Shown: positions 35,188-42,095 of the stretch, piece after piece
Layout of the letters: each line of letters begins with the position of its first letter
Numbering within the stretch: position 1 is the first letter of the stretch
NCBI RefSeq assembly: GCF_030812295.1
Contig: NZ_JAUSSK010000001.1
Coordinates: forward strand, 372,001 to 436,000
Length of the DNA stretch: 64,000 bases
From: Luteibacter jiangsuensis
Lineage (GTDB): Bacteria > Pseudomonadota > Gammaproteobacteria > Xanthomonadales > Rhodanobacteraceae
Reading direction: 5' to 3'
Notes under the pieces: generated by a model
What the model was told of the DNA's origin: nothing
Database searches by the model: none
The model's input: the letters and a program-made list of their open reading frames with translations, nothing else
Program-made: the position numbers and the translations under genes

Positions 35188-36027
35188 TTACGCATCGCAA
35201 GCGGAGAGAACTGTGGGTCGCGGTTGGGATATGTAGTAGCGGGCGAACATGCCATGTGCCCACTCATCGGCTTTCCCAATCTCTTCTGGCTGTAAACGGT
35301 CAGATAGAATGCTGATCGACCGGTCGAGATTCTTTGCGTCTTCGCTGTTGGGCTCGACTCCGAGACGCAGAAGCTTCGAGTAGCGCAACTGTGCTGCAGC
35401 GTCATCGCTTTGGATGTACGCAGCATATCCGGCGCGCAAACCGGGTGCCGACGCGATTATCATGGCTTGAACAAAGTTCCAGTCGCCTTTTTCGATCATG
35501 TGGGTTGCAAGATATTCGGCTGAACTCTTGTATTGCGCGGCCTTTGTCCTATCCACATCGGAATTTGAAACCGGCCATAACGACGCCATAAAGCAGGCGC
35601 TCGCCGAGACATCACCCAATCGCGCAGCGGTAAGCGCGATATCGTAAATGGTGCTCGTCGTGACTTTGCTTTCGGAACCCCGGCACATGGCCCTTGATGC
35701 TTCGGCGCGGCGCTTGGACGCCCTTGATTTATCGAGGCGCGTGCCCTCCAGGATGCTATCCCTCTGCGCCGTACTCAGACTTTGTAGCCATGTCGTTGTC
35801 GAGTCGATACGGTGAACAAGGAGGCAATCTCGCGACTTTTCGAAAAGCTCCGATGCGGCAGATAAGTTACCTTGACCCGCCGCGGCCGAGTATTCGTCGA
35901 ATACAGATGCCAGCGGGGCTTTCGAGCTGATTGTCGACTGCGCGCTTGCGCAACCGATAGATGCAACAAGGCAAAGCGCCCGTATTCCGTGCTTCATGGG
36001 TGCCCCACCAAAGATCGTGAATCTCAT
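35188..36027 (-). CDS. Secreted protein of unknown function, AT-richer than its neighbours
   Basis: A 279-residue protein with a signal peptide (ALCLVASIGCASAQ). The remainder is helical with several Cys residues (RDCLLVHR, SRAMCRGSE, SASACFMASLW) and an alternating helix pattern (SAAAGQGNLSAASELFEKS, AARLGDVSASACF) resembling Sel1/TPR-like repeats; I cannot assign a family. AAGGAAGGG lies six bases before the ATG at 36027. ATGs at 36033 and 35997 are alternatives; the last gives the most compact signal peptide. Base composition and codon use are clearly less GC-rich than in flanking genes, suggesting later acquisition. It lies among gene remnants. Confidence 0.65.
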   Translation of the reverse strand: MRFTIFGGAPMKHGIRALCLVASIGCASAQSTISSKAPLASVFDEYSAAAGQGNLSAASELFEKSRDCLLVHRIDSTTTWLQSLSTAQRDSILEGTRLDKSRASKRRAEASRAMCRGSESKVTTSTIYDIALTAARLGDVSASACFMASLWPVSNSDVDRTKAAQYKSSAEYLATHMIEKGDWNFVQAMIIASAPGLRAGYAAYIQSDDAAAQLRYSKLLRLGVEPNSEDAKNLDRSISILSDRLQPEEIGKADEWAHGMFARYYISQPRPTVLSACDA

Positions 36028-36477
36028 GCTCATCCCTTCCTTGTTCGTTAAACATGGCTGTCGTCAAGGTTTCGAGGGCATCCTACTTCGGCAAAGCGGC
36101 CGTCTGCACCCGCATCACCTCGCGATAGCCTGGTGCCTTCACCGCCTGCTGTCCCAGCGACGTGCGGTAATTTGCCCTGCATCGTCGGCGAGACTTCGCC
36201 AGGGCCACCGACTTCACCGCTCCGATTTCGATTCGATTCCTGATGCCGGTTCCATGACGAGCCGGCACATCTTTTCACGGTTCTTACCGAATTTGCCCAT
36301 GCACGCCTTCACGATTGCCTAATACTCGGAGAAGGGCAGGGGAACGGCCTTTCTGCAGTTCAGCGTCGGGTAGCGGGCAGTACCGTCACGTGAGCTATGT
36401 CTCGGCTTCACCAAGCCGGGCACGCGCGCCGTATTCCTTGTCAGACAAGCAACTACCGACGAAGGAAGGGCGGGGCG
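36028..36477. other. 450-base gene-poor stretch with decayed sequence
   Basis: No intact gene was recognised. It contains the beta-galactosidase-like remnant near 36083-36230. The segment 36231-36477 upstream of the response regulator shows no recognisable gene, promoter or terminator. Confidence 0.5.
36083..36230 (-). pseudogene. C-terminal remnant of a beta-galactosidase-like gene
   Basis: On the minus strand one frame reads GGPGEVSPTMQG and, after a one-base insertion, the next continues NYRTSLGQQAVKAPGYREV and ends at a stop (36083). The intact GH35 gene of this window ends GGLGEVSLVMQGNYRTSLV. At the DNA level 36154-36210 matches 59985-60040 at roughly four of five positions with a one-base gap. 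It is therefore the tail of a second, related gene, now frameshifted and without the rest. The extra C-terminal ~20 residues show that it is a diverged paralogue, not a recent copy. Confidence 0.65.
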
Positions 36478-37128
36478 ATGAAAGTGCGTGTGGTACTCGG
36501 AGACGACCATGCCATGTTGCGCGAGGGCTTGATCGCCCTTTTGCAGCAGGAAACTGACATCGAGGTCGTCGGGCAGGCAAGCCATGGACTGGAATTGTTG
36601 AGGATGACCCGCCAGCTCACACCCGACGTGGTGATCGCCGATGTCTCGATGTCCATGATGGGCGGTATCGAAGTGGCTCGGCGAGTGCGCGGCGAGCTGC
36701 TGTCGAGCCGTGTGCTGTGCCTGTCCGCCACGGCCTTGCATGGCCAGGTGCTGGAGGCTCTGGAAGCCGGCGCCCTTGGCTATGTGCTGAAGAACAATGG
36801 CTACGGCGAATTGGCCCGTGCCATCCGGCACGCCTATCGGCATCAGGTTTTCCTAAGCAGCGAACTGGTGGCTCCGGTCATGAACGCCTGCCGCGCGGGC
36901 CAGGCTTCCGCCAGCGATACGGCCGGCCAGCCCTTGACCTGGCGCGAACGGGAAGTCACGCGGTTGTTCGCCGAGGGCTGTTCGACCCGCGAAGTCGCGA
37001 CCCGGTTGCATATCAGCGCCAAGACCGTCGCGACGCATCGCTCCCATGTGTTTCGCAAGCTCAATATCCACAGCGTGGCCGACCTGACCCGCTACGCGGT
37101 CAAGGAAGGCATGACGTCGCTTGGCTAG
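36478..37128 (+). CDS. NarL/LuxR-type response regulator (orphan)
   Basis: A 216-residue two-component response regulator. The receiver domain (1-120) has the acidic pair D9-D10, phosphoacceptor Asp55 (VVIADVSM), Ser83 and Lys105. The LuxR-type HTH (about 153-212) has LTWREREVTRLFAEGCSTRE and LHISAKTVATHRSHVFRKL. No histidine kinase gene is nearby. It is the last gene before the eCIS operon in the same direction, with a perfect 19-bp dyad in the gap, so it is the natural candidate regulator of the eCIS; this is inference. The ATG at 36478 follows AAGGAAGGG. Confidence 0.93.
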   Translation: MKVRVVLGDDHAMLREGLIALLQQETDIEVVGQASHGLELLRMTRQLTPDVVIADVSMSMMGGIEVARRVRGELLSSRVLCLSATALHGQVLEALEAGALGYVLKNNGYGELARAIRHAYRHQVFLSSELVAPVMNACRAGQASASDTAGQPLTWREREVTRLFAEGCSTREVATRLHISAKTVATHRSHVFRKLNIHSVADLTRYAVKEGMTSLG

Positions 37129-37157
37129 GAACGCGCCCTAAGAAAACGAAACCCCAA

Positions 37158-37176
37158 TATCAGCATTCTGCTGATA
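37158..37176. promoter_or_regulatory. Perfect 19-bp dyad upstream of the eCIS operon
   Basis: TATCAGCATTCTGCTGATA: 8-bp arms around TTC, 29 bases after the response regulator stop and about 70 bases before the first eCIS gene. No T-tract follows, so an operator is more likely than a terminator. Size and symmetry fit binding of a LuxR/NarL-type dimer. Confidence 0.5.
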
Positions 37177-37246
37177 GGGCGGCCGTCGCCGAGGGCGTAG
37201 CCTAGCGGTCGACGTTTCGTTGAGAGCGTTCAAAGGGGCTGGACGC

Positions 37247-37822
37247 GTGATCGACCAGGTAATGGATCTGTTGGCTAGGCATCTCAACGGCCACCTACGG
37301 CGCATGCTTCATGTGCCCGAAGATATGGTCGTCGTTTCCAACCTCCAGGAAATCGGTGGTACACCGGTCACCTCGTCGGCGAACAAGCTCGTCCTGTTTC
37401 TCAGTGGCATCGAGCGCGACACGCTGGCACACCGGCCGCGGGAGGCATCCTGGGGCGGAGTCGACGGCATCATGCAGCGCGCGGCGCCGGTTTACCTGAA
37501 CCTCCTGGTGATGTGCGCCGCCAATTTCAGCGGCACCCACTATCCCGAGGCGTTGAAATTCCTTTCCGCCGCCATCGCTTACTTCCAGGGAAACCCTTCG
37601 TTCGATCATCAGAATACGCCGGATATGGATGCGCGGCTGGAGGGATTGGCCCTGAACATGGAAAACCTCAGCAGTCATGAAATGCACAGCCTTTGGAGCA
37701 TCCACGGTGGACGCTACATGCCCTCCGTTCTCTTCCGGGTGCGCATGATCACGCTGCAGTCCGGCGCAGTGCGCGGTCGGGACGCCGCGATCTCCCAGGT
37801 CGACACCCAGGCGCGGCCATGA
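37247..37822 (+). CDS. eCIS DUF4255 protein, tube-terminator/cap (Pvc16/Afp16-like)
   Basis: A 191-residue protein of the Pvc16 N-terminal (DUF4255) family. It has VIDQVMDLLARHLNGHLRRM, VVVSNLQEIGGTP, KLVLFLSGIERDTLAHRP, APVYLNLLVMCAANFSG, YPEALKFLSAAIAYFQGNP and LSSHEMHSLWSIHGGRYMPS, all family hallmarks. In known particles it terminates the inner tube and sheath at the end away from the baseplate. The GTG start is chosen because AAAGGGG lies 8 nt upstream; a TTG at 37220 is a weaker alternative. First gene of the structural operon; its stop overlaps the next start (ATGA). Confidence 0.9.
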   Translation: MIDQVMDLLARHLNGHLRRMLHVPEDMVVVSNLQEIGGTPVTSSANKLVLFLSGIERDTLAHRPREASWGGVDGIMQRAAPVYLNLLVMCAANFSGTHYPEALKFLSAAIAYFQGNPSFDHQNTPDMDARLEGLALNMENLSSHEMHSLWSIHGGRYMPSVLFRVRMITLQSGAVRGRDAAISQVDTQARP

Positions 37823-38619
37823 ATACGGCATCGCGCTTTCGCATGCTCATGCGCGTGGAAGTGCGGCACGACTTCTTCGCCGATGGTTACGCACGCAACC
37901 TCGCCTTCAAGGCGCATGCCGGGACGGCGGCTTTCCTCAAACAGTTCGGCGCGATCATCCGTCACGACGATGCCGCCCTGGCCATTGGCGTCGACGATGG
38001 CCGGATGGAAGGGATGTGGAGCGAACGCTTGCAGGACAACGAGCCACGCCTGCTCCGCTTCGACCTGCGTTGCGGCGATCCGGTGCACGGTTACTACACC
38101 GCGCCGGTGACGGCATCCTCCCCGGAAAACGAAGACGACGGCGCCGTGGCGGCGGCCCTCGACCTTGCCGCCAACGAACCCGGACGCGTCAATCCACCGC
38201 TGACCACGCTCGCCTTGCCTCTCGTGCCGGACGGTGTCGACAGCCTCGACGCTTGGTCGTCCACGGCGGACACGCGCTACAGGCTGAGGTTGCGCAGCCC
38301 GCGCACCGTCTGGAAGTACGTGCTCACGGGCGACTGGCAGGATCGCGAGTTGTCGATCGTGGACGCGCGCGGGGACGTGGAGTTCACCGCGGTGAAGCGC
38401 GAACTCCTGCCGGACGGGCAGGCGGTCCTGGTGGCGCGTTCCACCTCGGCTATCGAGCTGCGGGAGCGCCCGCCACAGCGCTTCCAGCTGCATGACGTTT
38501 CCACGTCGCCCGAACGAACCCTGATTTCCCGTTTGCCAGGTGCCGCGCCACAGAGCCTGTGGCGCGAAACGGTGGAAGGCGAGCCGACCGTCGTGTCGGA
38601 AATCTTTGTCCATAGCTAG
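37819..38619 (+). CDS. Conserved eCIS-locus protein of unknown function
   Basis: A 266-residue cytoplasmic-type protein without signal or membrane segments. The N-terminal half has RMLMRVEVRHDFFADGYARN and FLKQFGAIIRHDDAALAIGVDDG. The C-terminal half is predicted beta-rich (RYRLRLRSPRTVWKYVLTG, RLPGAAPQSLWRETVEGEP). Its place between the Pvc16-like and sheath genes, with 4-bp overlap to the former, makes it an eCIS component or assembly factor. I do not recognise a named family. Confidence 0.7.
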   Translation: MNTASRFRMLMRVEVRHDFFADGYARNLAFKAHAGTAAFLKQFGAIIRHDDAALAIGVDDGRMEGMWSERLQDNEPRLLRFDLRCGDPVHGYYTAPVTASSPENEDDGAVAAALDLAANEPGRVNPPLTTLALPLVPDGVDSLDAWSSTADTRYRLRLRSPRTVWKYVLTGDWQDRELSIVDARGDVEFTAVKRELLPDGQAVLVARSTSAIELRERPPQRFQLHDVSTSPERTLISRLPGAAPQSLWRETVEGEPTVVSEIFVHS

Positions 38620-38639
38620 TTCACAGACAGGAGCCCGCG

Positions 38640-40211
38640 ATGGGTGCAATGAAGACACCGGGTGTCTATATCGTCGAAAAGAATGCGTTTCCCAACTCGG
38701 TGGTGGAGGTCGCCACCGCCGTTCCCGCATTCATCGGCCATACCGAGATAGCCGATAACCGCAGCAAGCCGCTCGCGTTCAAGCCCTGGCGCATCAGCTC
38801 GATGGCGGAGTACCACCAGTACTTCGGCTTCGGCCCGAGCCCGCGGTTCAATATCGTCGAGAAGACCGATCCCTCGGTGCTCGCCGATTTCAAGGCGCTC
38901 GGCAAGGACAACAAGCCGACCGAGTACGTGCTCCAGCAGCCTGCCGGCAAGGACGGGGGAGCCTATACGCTGTACAACGCCATGCGCCACTTCTTCCAGA
39001 ATGGCGGTGGCCCGTGCTACATCGTCTCGGTGGGCGATTACGCCTCGGACCTCGACCCGGACAAGTTCGCGCGAGGTATCGACGAGCTGTTGAAGGAGCA
39101 GGAGCCTACCATGCTCCTGATTCCCGAGGCCGTGCTGCTCAAGCAGCCGGAATGCATCGGCCTCCAGCAGGCCATGCTGCAGCACTGCGGCGAGAAGATG
39201 AAGAACCGCGTCGCCATCCTCGACGTGTGGGGCGGCGACAAGCCGCGCAACGATCCTGCCGGCGATCCGGTGGATCTTTTTCGCAACGGCCTCGGCATCA
39301 ACTTCCTCGCCTATTCGTCGGCCTACTACCCGTGGCTCAACACGACGGTGGTCGGCGACAAGGAGCTGAGCTACGAGAACATCGCCAGCGCCGACGTGCT
39401 GCAGATGCTGCTGCGCGGCGAACTGGGCCTGCCCGAGGCCGTGCCCGACGGCGCCTCGATGAAGGAGAAGGAACAGATCCAGGCCATCGCGGACGTCACC
39501 AAGGACTGGAGCAAGGTCGATCCCGCCCCGAGCGCCGACGCCATCCTTGCCAACAAGGCCCTGCTCAACAAGACCCTGAGCACGATCAGCCCGCTGTTCG
39601 GCACGGTGATGGAACTGGTGAAGGGCAAGCTGAACCTGATGCCCCCGAGCCCGGCCATGGCTGGCATCTACACCATGGTCGACAACAGCCGCGGTGTGTG
39701 GAAAGCCCCGGCCAACGTCAGCCTCTCCGGCGTCGTGTCGCCGTCGGTCTCGATCTCGGCGGTCGACCAGGAGGACCTGAACGTCACCACCCAGGGCAAG
39801 TCGATCAACGCGATCCGTTCGTTCATCGGCGAAGGCGTGCTGGTCTGGGGCGCGCGCACGCTCGACGGCAACAGCCTCGACTGGCGCTACGTCAACGTGC
39901 GCCGGACCATGATCATGCTCGAGGAATCGTGCCGGTTGGCCGCCAAGGCCCTGGTGTTCGAGCCGAATGTTGCGAATACCTGGGTCACCATCAAGAGCAT
40001 GATCCAGAACTTCCTCACCAGTATCTGGAAGCGCGGCGGACTCGCCGGCGCCGTACCGGACGACGCATTCGGCGTGTATTGCGGCCTCGGCGAGACGATG
40101 ACGCCGGACGACATCCTCGAGGGCATCTTGCGTGTCACCGTCATGGTCGCCATGGTGCGTCCCGCGGAATTCATCGAGATCACCTTCCAGCAGCAGATGC
40201 AGAAATCTTAA
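38640..40211 (+). CDS. eCIS contractile sheath protein (Pvc2-4-like)
   Basis: A 523-residue phage tail-sheath family protein. The N-terminal arm MKTPGVYIVEKNAFPNSVVE and VPAFIGHTEIAD is typical, as is GGPCYIVSVGDY. In the C-terminal domain NAIRSFIGEGVLVWGARTLD, WRYVNVRRTMIMLEESC and the final WVTIKSMIQNFLTSIWKRGG block are conserved. Sheath subunits stack around the tube and contract to drive it. This operon has a single sheath gene, while PVC and Afp clusters carry three. AGGAG lies 8 nt before the ATG. Confidence 0.96.
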   Translation: MGAMKTPGVYIVEKNAFPNSVVEVATAVPAFIGHTEIADNRSKPLAFKPWRISSMAEYHQYFGFGPSPRFNIVEKTDPSVLADFKALGKDNKPTEYVLQQPAGKDGGAYTLYNAMRHFFQNGGGPCYIVSVGDYASDLDPDKFARGIDELLKEQEPTMLLIPEAVLLKQPECIGLQQAMLQHCGEKMKNRVAILDVWGGDKPRNDPAGDPVDLFRNGLGINFLAYSSAYYPWLNTTVVGDKELSYENIASADVLQMLLRGELGLPEAVPDGASMKEKEQIQAIADVTKDWSKVDPAPSADAILANKALLNKTLSTISPLFGTVMELVKGKLNLMPPSPAMAGIYTMVDNSRGVWKAPANVSLSGVVSPSVSISAVDQEDLNVTTQGKSINAIRSFIGEGVLVWGARTLDGNSLDWRYVNVRRTMIMLEESCRLAAKALVFEPNVANTWVTIKSMIQNFLTSIWKRGGLAGAVPDDAFGVYCGLGETMTPDDILEGILRVTVMVAMVRPAEFIEITFQQQMQKS

Positions 40212-40231
40212 TGCATTGATGGAGTATTCCC

Positions 40232-40690
40232 ATGGCAGATGATGGTTCGCAGCAGTCAACAAGCATTTGGCCCTTGCCCAAGTTCTCCTTCCAGGTGAAG
40301 TGGGATTCGGCCGTGATGTCCTTCGAAGAAATATCCGGCCTGGATGTCGAGGCCCAGCCCATCGAGTACCGCCACGGCGACAGCCCGGCCTACACGACGA
40401 TCAAGATGCCCGGGCTGAAGAAGTACAGCAACGTCACCATGAAGAAGGGCGTGTTCAAGGGTGATAACAAGTTCTGGGACTGGTTCAACAAGATCAAGAT
40501 GAACACGATCCAGCGTGTTCCGGTGACGATCAGCCTGCTCGACGAGGCCGGGAAGCCCACGATGGTATGGACCCTCGCGAACGCGTGGCCGTCCAAGATC
40601 ACAGGCACCGACCTGAAGGCACAAGGCAACGAAGTGGCGATCGAGACCATCGAGATCGTGCACGAGGGCCTGACGATCGCCAATGGGTGA
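40232..40690 (+). CDS. eCIS inner tube protein 1 (Pvc1/Hcp-gp19-like)
   Basis: A 152-residue phage-tail-tube (T4 gp19-like) protein. It has WPLPKFSFQVKWDSAVMSF, EEISGLDVEAQPIEYRHGD, IKMPGLKKYSNVTMKKGVFKG (broken by spacing) and GNEVAIETIEIVHEGLTI. It forms the hexameric rings of the rigid tube that carries cargo. It begins 20 bases after the sheath gene, and its last 8 bases overlap the second tube gene. Confidence 0.95.
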   Translation: MADDGSQQSTSIWPLPKFSFQVKWDSAVMSFEEISGLDVEAQPIEYRHGDSPAYTTIKMPGLKKYSNVTMKKGVFKGDNKFWDWFNKIKMNTIQRVPVTISLLDEAGKPTMVWTLANAWPSKITGTDLKAQGNEVAIETIEIVHEGLTIANG

Positions 40691-41180
40691 TCCCGTTGCA
40701 TGGCCGGCCGATGTCCTGCAGGAAGACAAACTGGGAGCGCTGCTGCCGGCAGCGTTCCAGTTCGCCGTCAGTATCGGCAGCGGTTCGGCCAGCGTCGACA
40801 CGTCGTTCCAGGAGGTGTCCGGCCTGGAACTGGCCATGGAGGTGGACGAGCTGCGTGAGGGCGGCGAAAACCGCTTCATGCATCAGTTGCCCACCGGGGT
40901 GAAGCAGACGCGACTGACACTCAAGCGAGGCGTCGCGTCTACCGATTCGCCGCTGGTCGGCTGGTGCAAGAGCACCCTCGAAGGCGGCCTGTCGGTGGCG
41001 ATCAAGCTGGCGCCCGTGACGGTGAAACTACTCGACGCGAAGGCCAATCCCCTGCGGACATGGTCGTTCGCGAATGCTTATCCGGTCCGCTGGGAGATCG
41101 ACAGTTTCAACTCCACGAAGAACGAGGTGGCGCTGGAAACCATCGAACTGGCGTACCAGTACGTGCAACGAAGTGATTGA
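40683..41180 (+). CDS. eCIS inner tube protein 2 (Pvc5/Pvc1-like paralogue)
   Basis: A 165-residue paralogue of the preceding tube protein: FQEVSGLELAMEVDELREGG, HQLPTGVKQTRLTLKRGV, RTWSFANAYPVRWEIDSF and KNEVALETIELAYQYV. The different N terminus (DKLGALLPAAFQFAV) suggests the specialised ring linking spike and tube that Pvc5-type proteins form in PVC/Afp. The 8-bp overlap with the first tube gene supports coupled translation. Confidence 0.92.
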   Translation: MGDPVAWPADVLQEDKLGALLPAAFQFAVSIGSGSASVDTSFQEVSGLELAMEVDELREGGENRFMHQLPTGVKQTRLTLKRGVASTDSPLVGWCKSTLEGGLSVAIKLAPVTVKLLDAKANPLRTWSFANAYPVRWEIDSFNSTKNEVALETIELAYQYVQRSD

Positions 41181-41189
41181 GGCCGGATC

Positions 41190-41399
41190 GTGACGATCGA
41201 AATTCGACAGATGGTAATCAAGTCCAACGTGGGTTCGGCGGCGGAGAAGTCGCTGGCGAAGAGCGCGGGAAAAGCCAGGCCGGCGGCGGAAGACGACTGC
41301 GACTGCGGCGACGACTGCGCGGGTGGCGGTGGCCAGCAGGAGCGTCAGAAGATGCGCTCGGCGTTCGCCATGGAGTGGGAACGGATGCGGGAGCGGTAA
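41190..41399 (+). CDS. eCIS small DUF5908 protein (Pvc6-like)
   Basis: A 69-residue protein beginning MTIEIRQMVIKSNV, the usual opening of DUF5908 proteins that lie between tube and hub genes in eCIS operons. The middle has a Cys/Asp cluster (DDCDCGDDC), the end a basic helix (EWERMRER). Its role is unknown. GTG start; the stop is immediately followed by the next ATG with no gap. Confidence 0.85.
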   Translation: MTIEIRQMVIKSNVGSAAEKSLAKSAGKARPAAEDDCDCGDDCAGGGGQQERQKMRSAFAMEWERMRER

Positions 41400-42092
41400 A
41401 TGGCGGCGAACCTGTCCTCCGGAAAATCCCAGCTCAAGATCACCATCTGCGACATCAGCGGCGATTCGCCCAAGGCGACCGGCGCCTCGATCTCGTTGTT
41501 GATCAACCCATCGGAAATGACCTGGGTGCGCCAGACCGAGTTCGGCGGTTGCGTGCCCATGGGCGATACCGGCAGCGGGCGCAACTTCGCGAAGATGCAG
41601 CCCGATACGCTGGATTTCTCCACGGTGTTCGACGGCACCGGCGCCGTGCCGATTCCCTCGAACATCCAGCTGCCCGCCGAGGTCGAGGACCAGCTCGCCG
41701 CGCTGGACAAGATCATCCACAAGTACAACGGCCCGCAGCACGAACCCAACGTGGTGCAGATCCTCTGGGGAACGCTGGTCTTCTATGGCCGGGCGACCAG
41801 TATCTCCACCGATTTCACGTTGTTCCGTCCCAGCGGCGCTCCGTTGCGCGCCAAGGTGACGATGTCGTTCCAGGGCTTCAAGAAGCCGCTCGAAGCGGCG
41901 CTCGAGGCCGACATGCAATCGCCCGACCTCAGCCACGCGGTGACGGTGCGGGATGGCGATACGCTGCCGCTGCTGTGCCATCGCATCTATGGCGACAGCC
42001 GGTACTACGTGGACGTGGCCAGGTTCAACGGCTTGCAGGCGTTTCGTGCGCTCGCGCCGGGCCTGACCCTGCATTTCCCTCCGCTGGACTGA
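41400..42092 (+). CDS. eCIS LysM-containing baseplate/hub adaptor (Pvc7-like)
   Basis: A 230-residue protein. The N-terminal part has ISLLINPSEMTWVRQTEFGG, LDFSTVFDGTGAVPIP, and an ILWGTLVFYGRATSISTDFT strand pair, and a C-terminal LysM-like module (about 180-230: VTVRDGDTLPLLCHRIYGDS, NGLQAFRALAPG). This matches the gp53/Pvc7 adaptor joining tube and baseplate hub. Three bases separate it from the spike gene. Confidence 0.92.
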   Translation: MAANLSSGKSQLKITICDISGDSPKATGASISLLINPSEMTWVRQTEFGGCVPMGDTGSGRNFAKMQPDTLDFSTVFDGTGAVPIPSNIQLPAEVEDQLAALDKIIHKYNGPQHEPNVVQILWGTLVFYGRATSISTDFTLFRPSGAPLRAKVTMSFQGFKKPLEAALEADMQSPDLSHAVTVRDGDTLPLLCHRIYGDSRYYVDVARFNGLQAFRALAPGLTLHFPPLD

Positions 42093-42095
42093 TCC

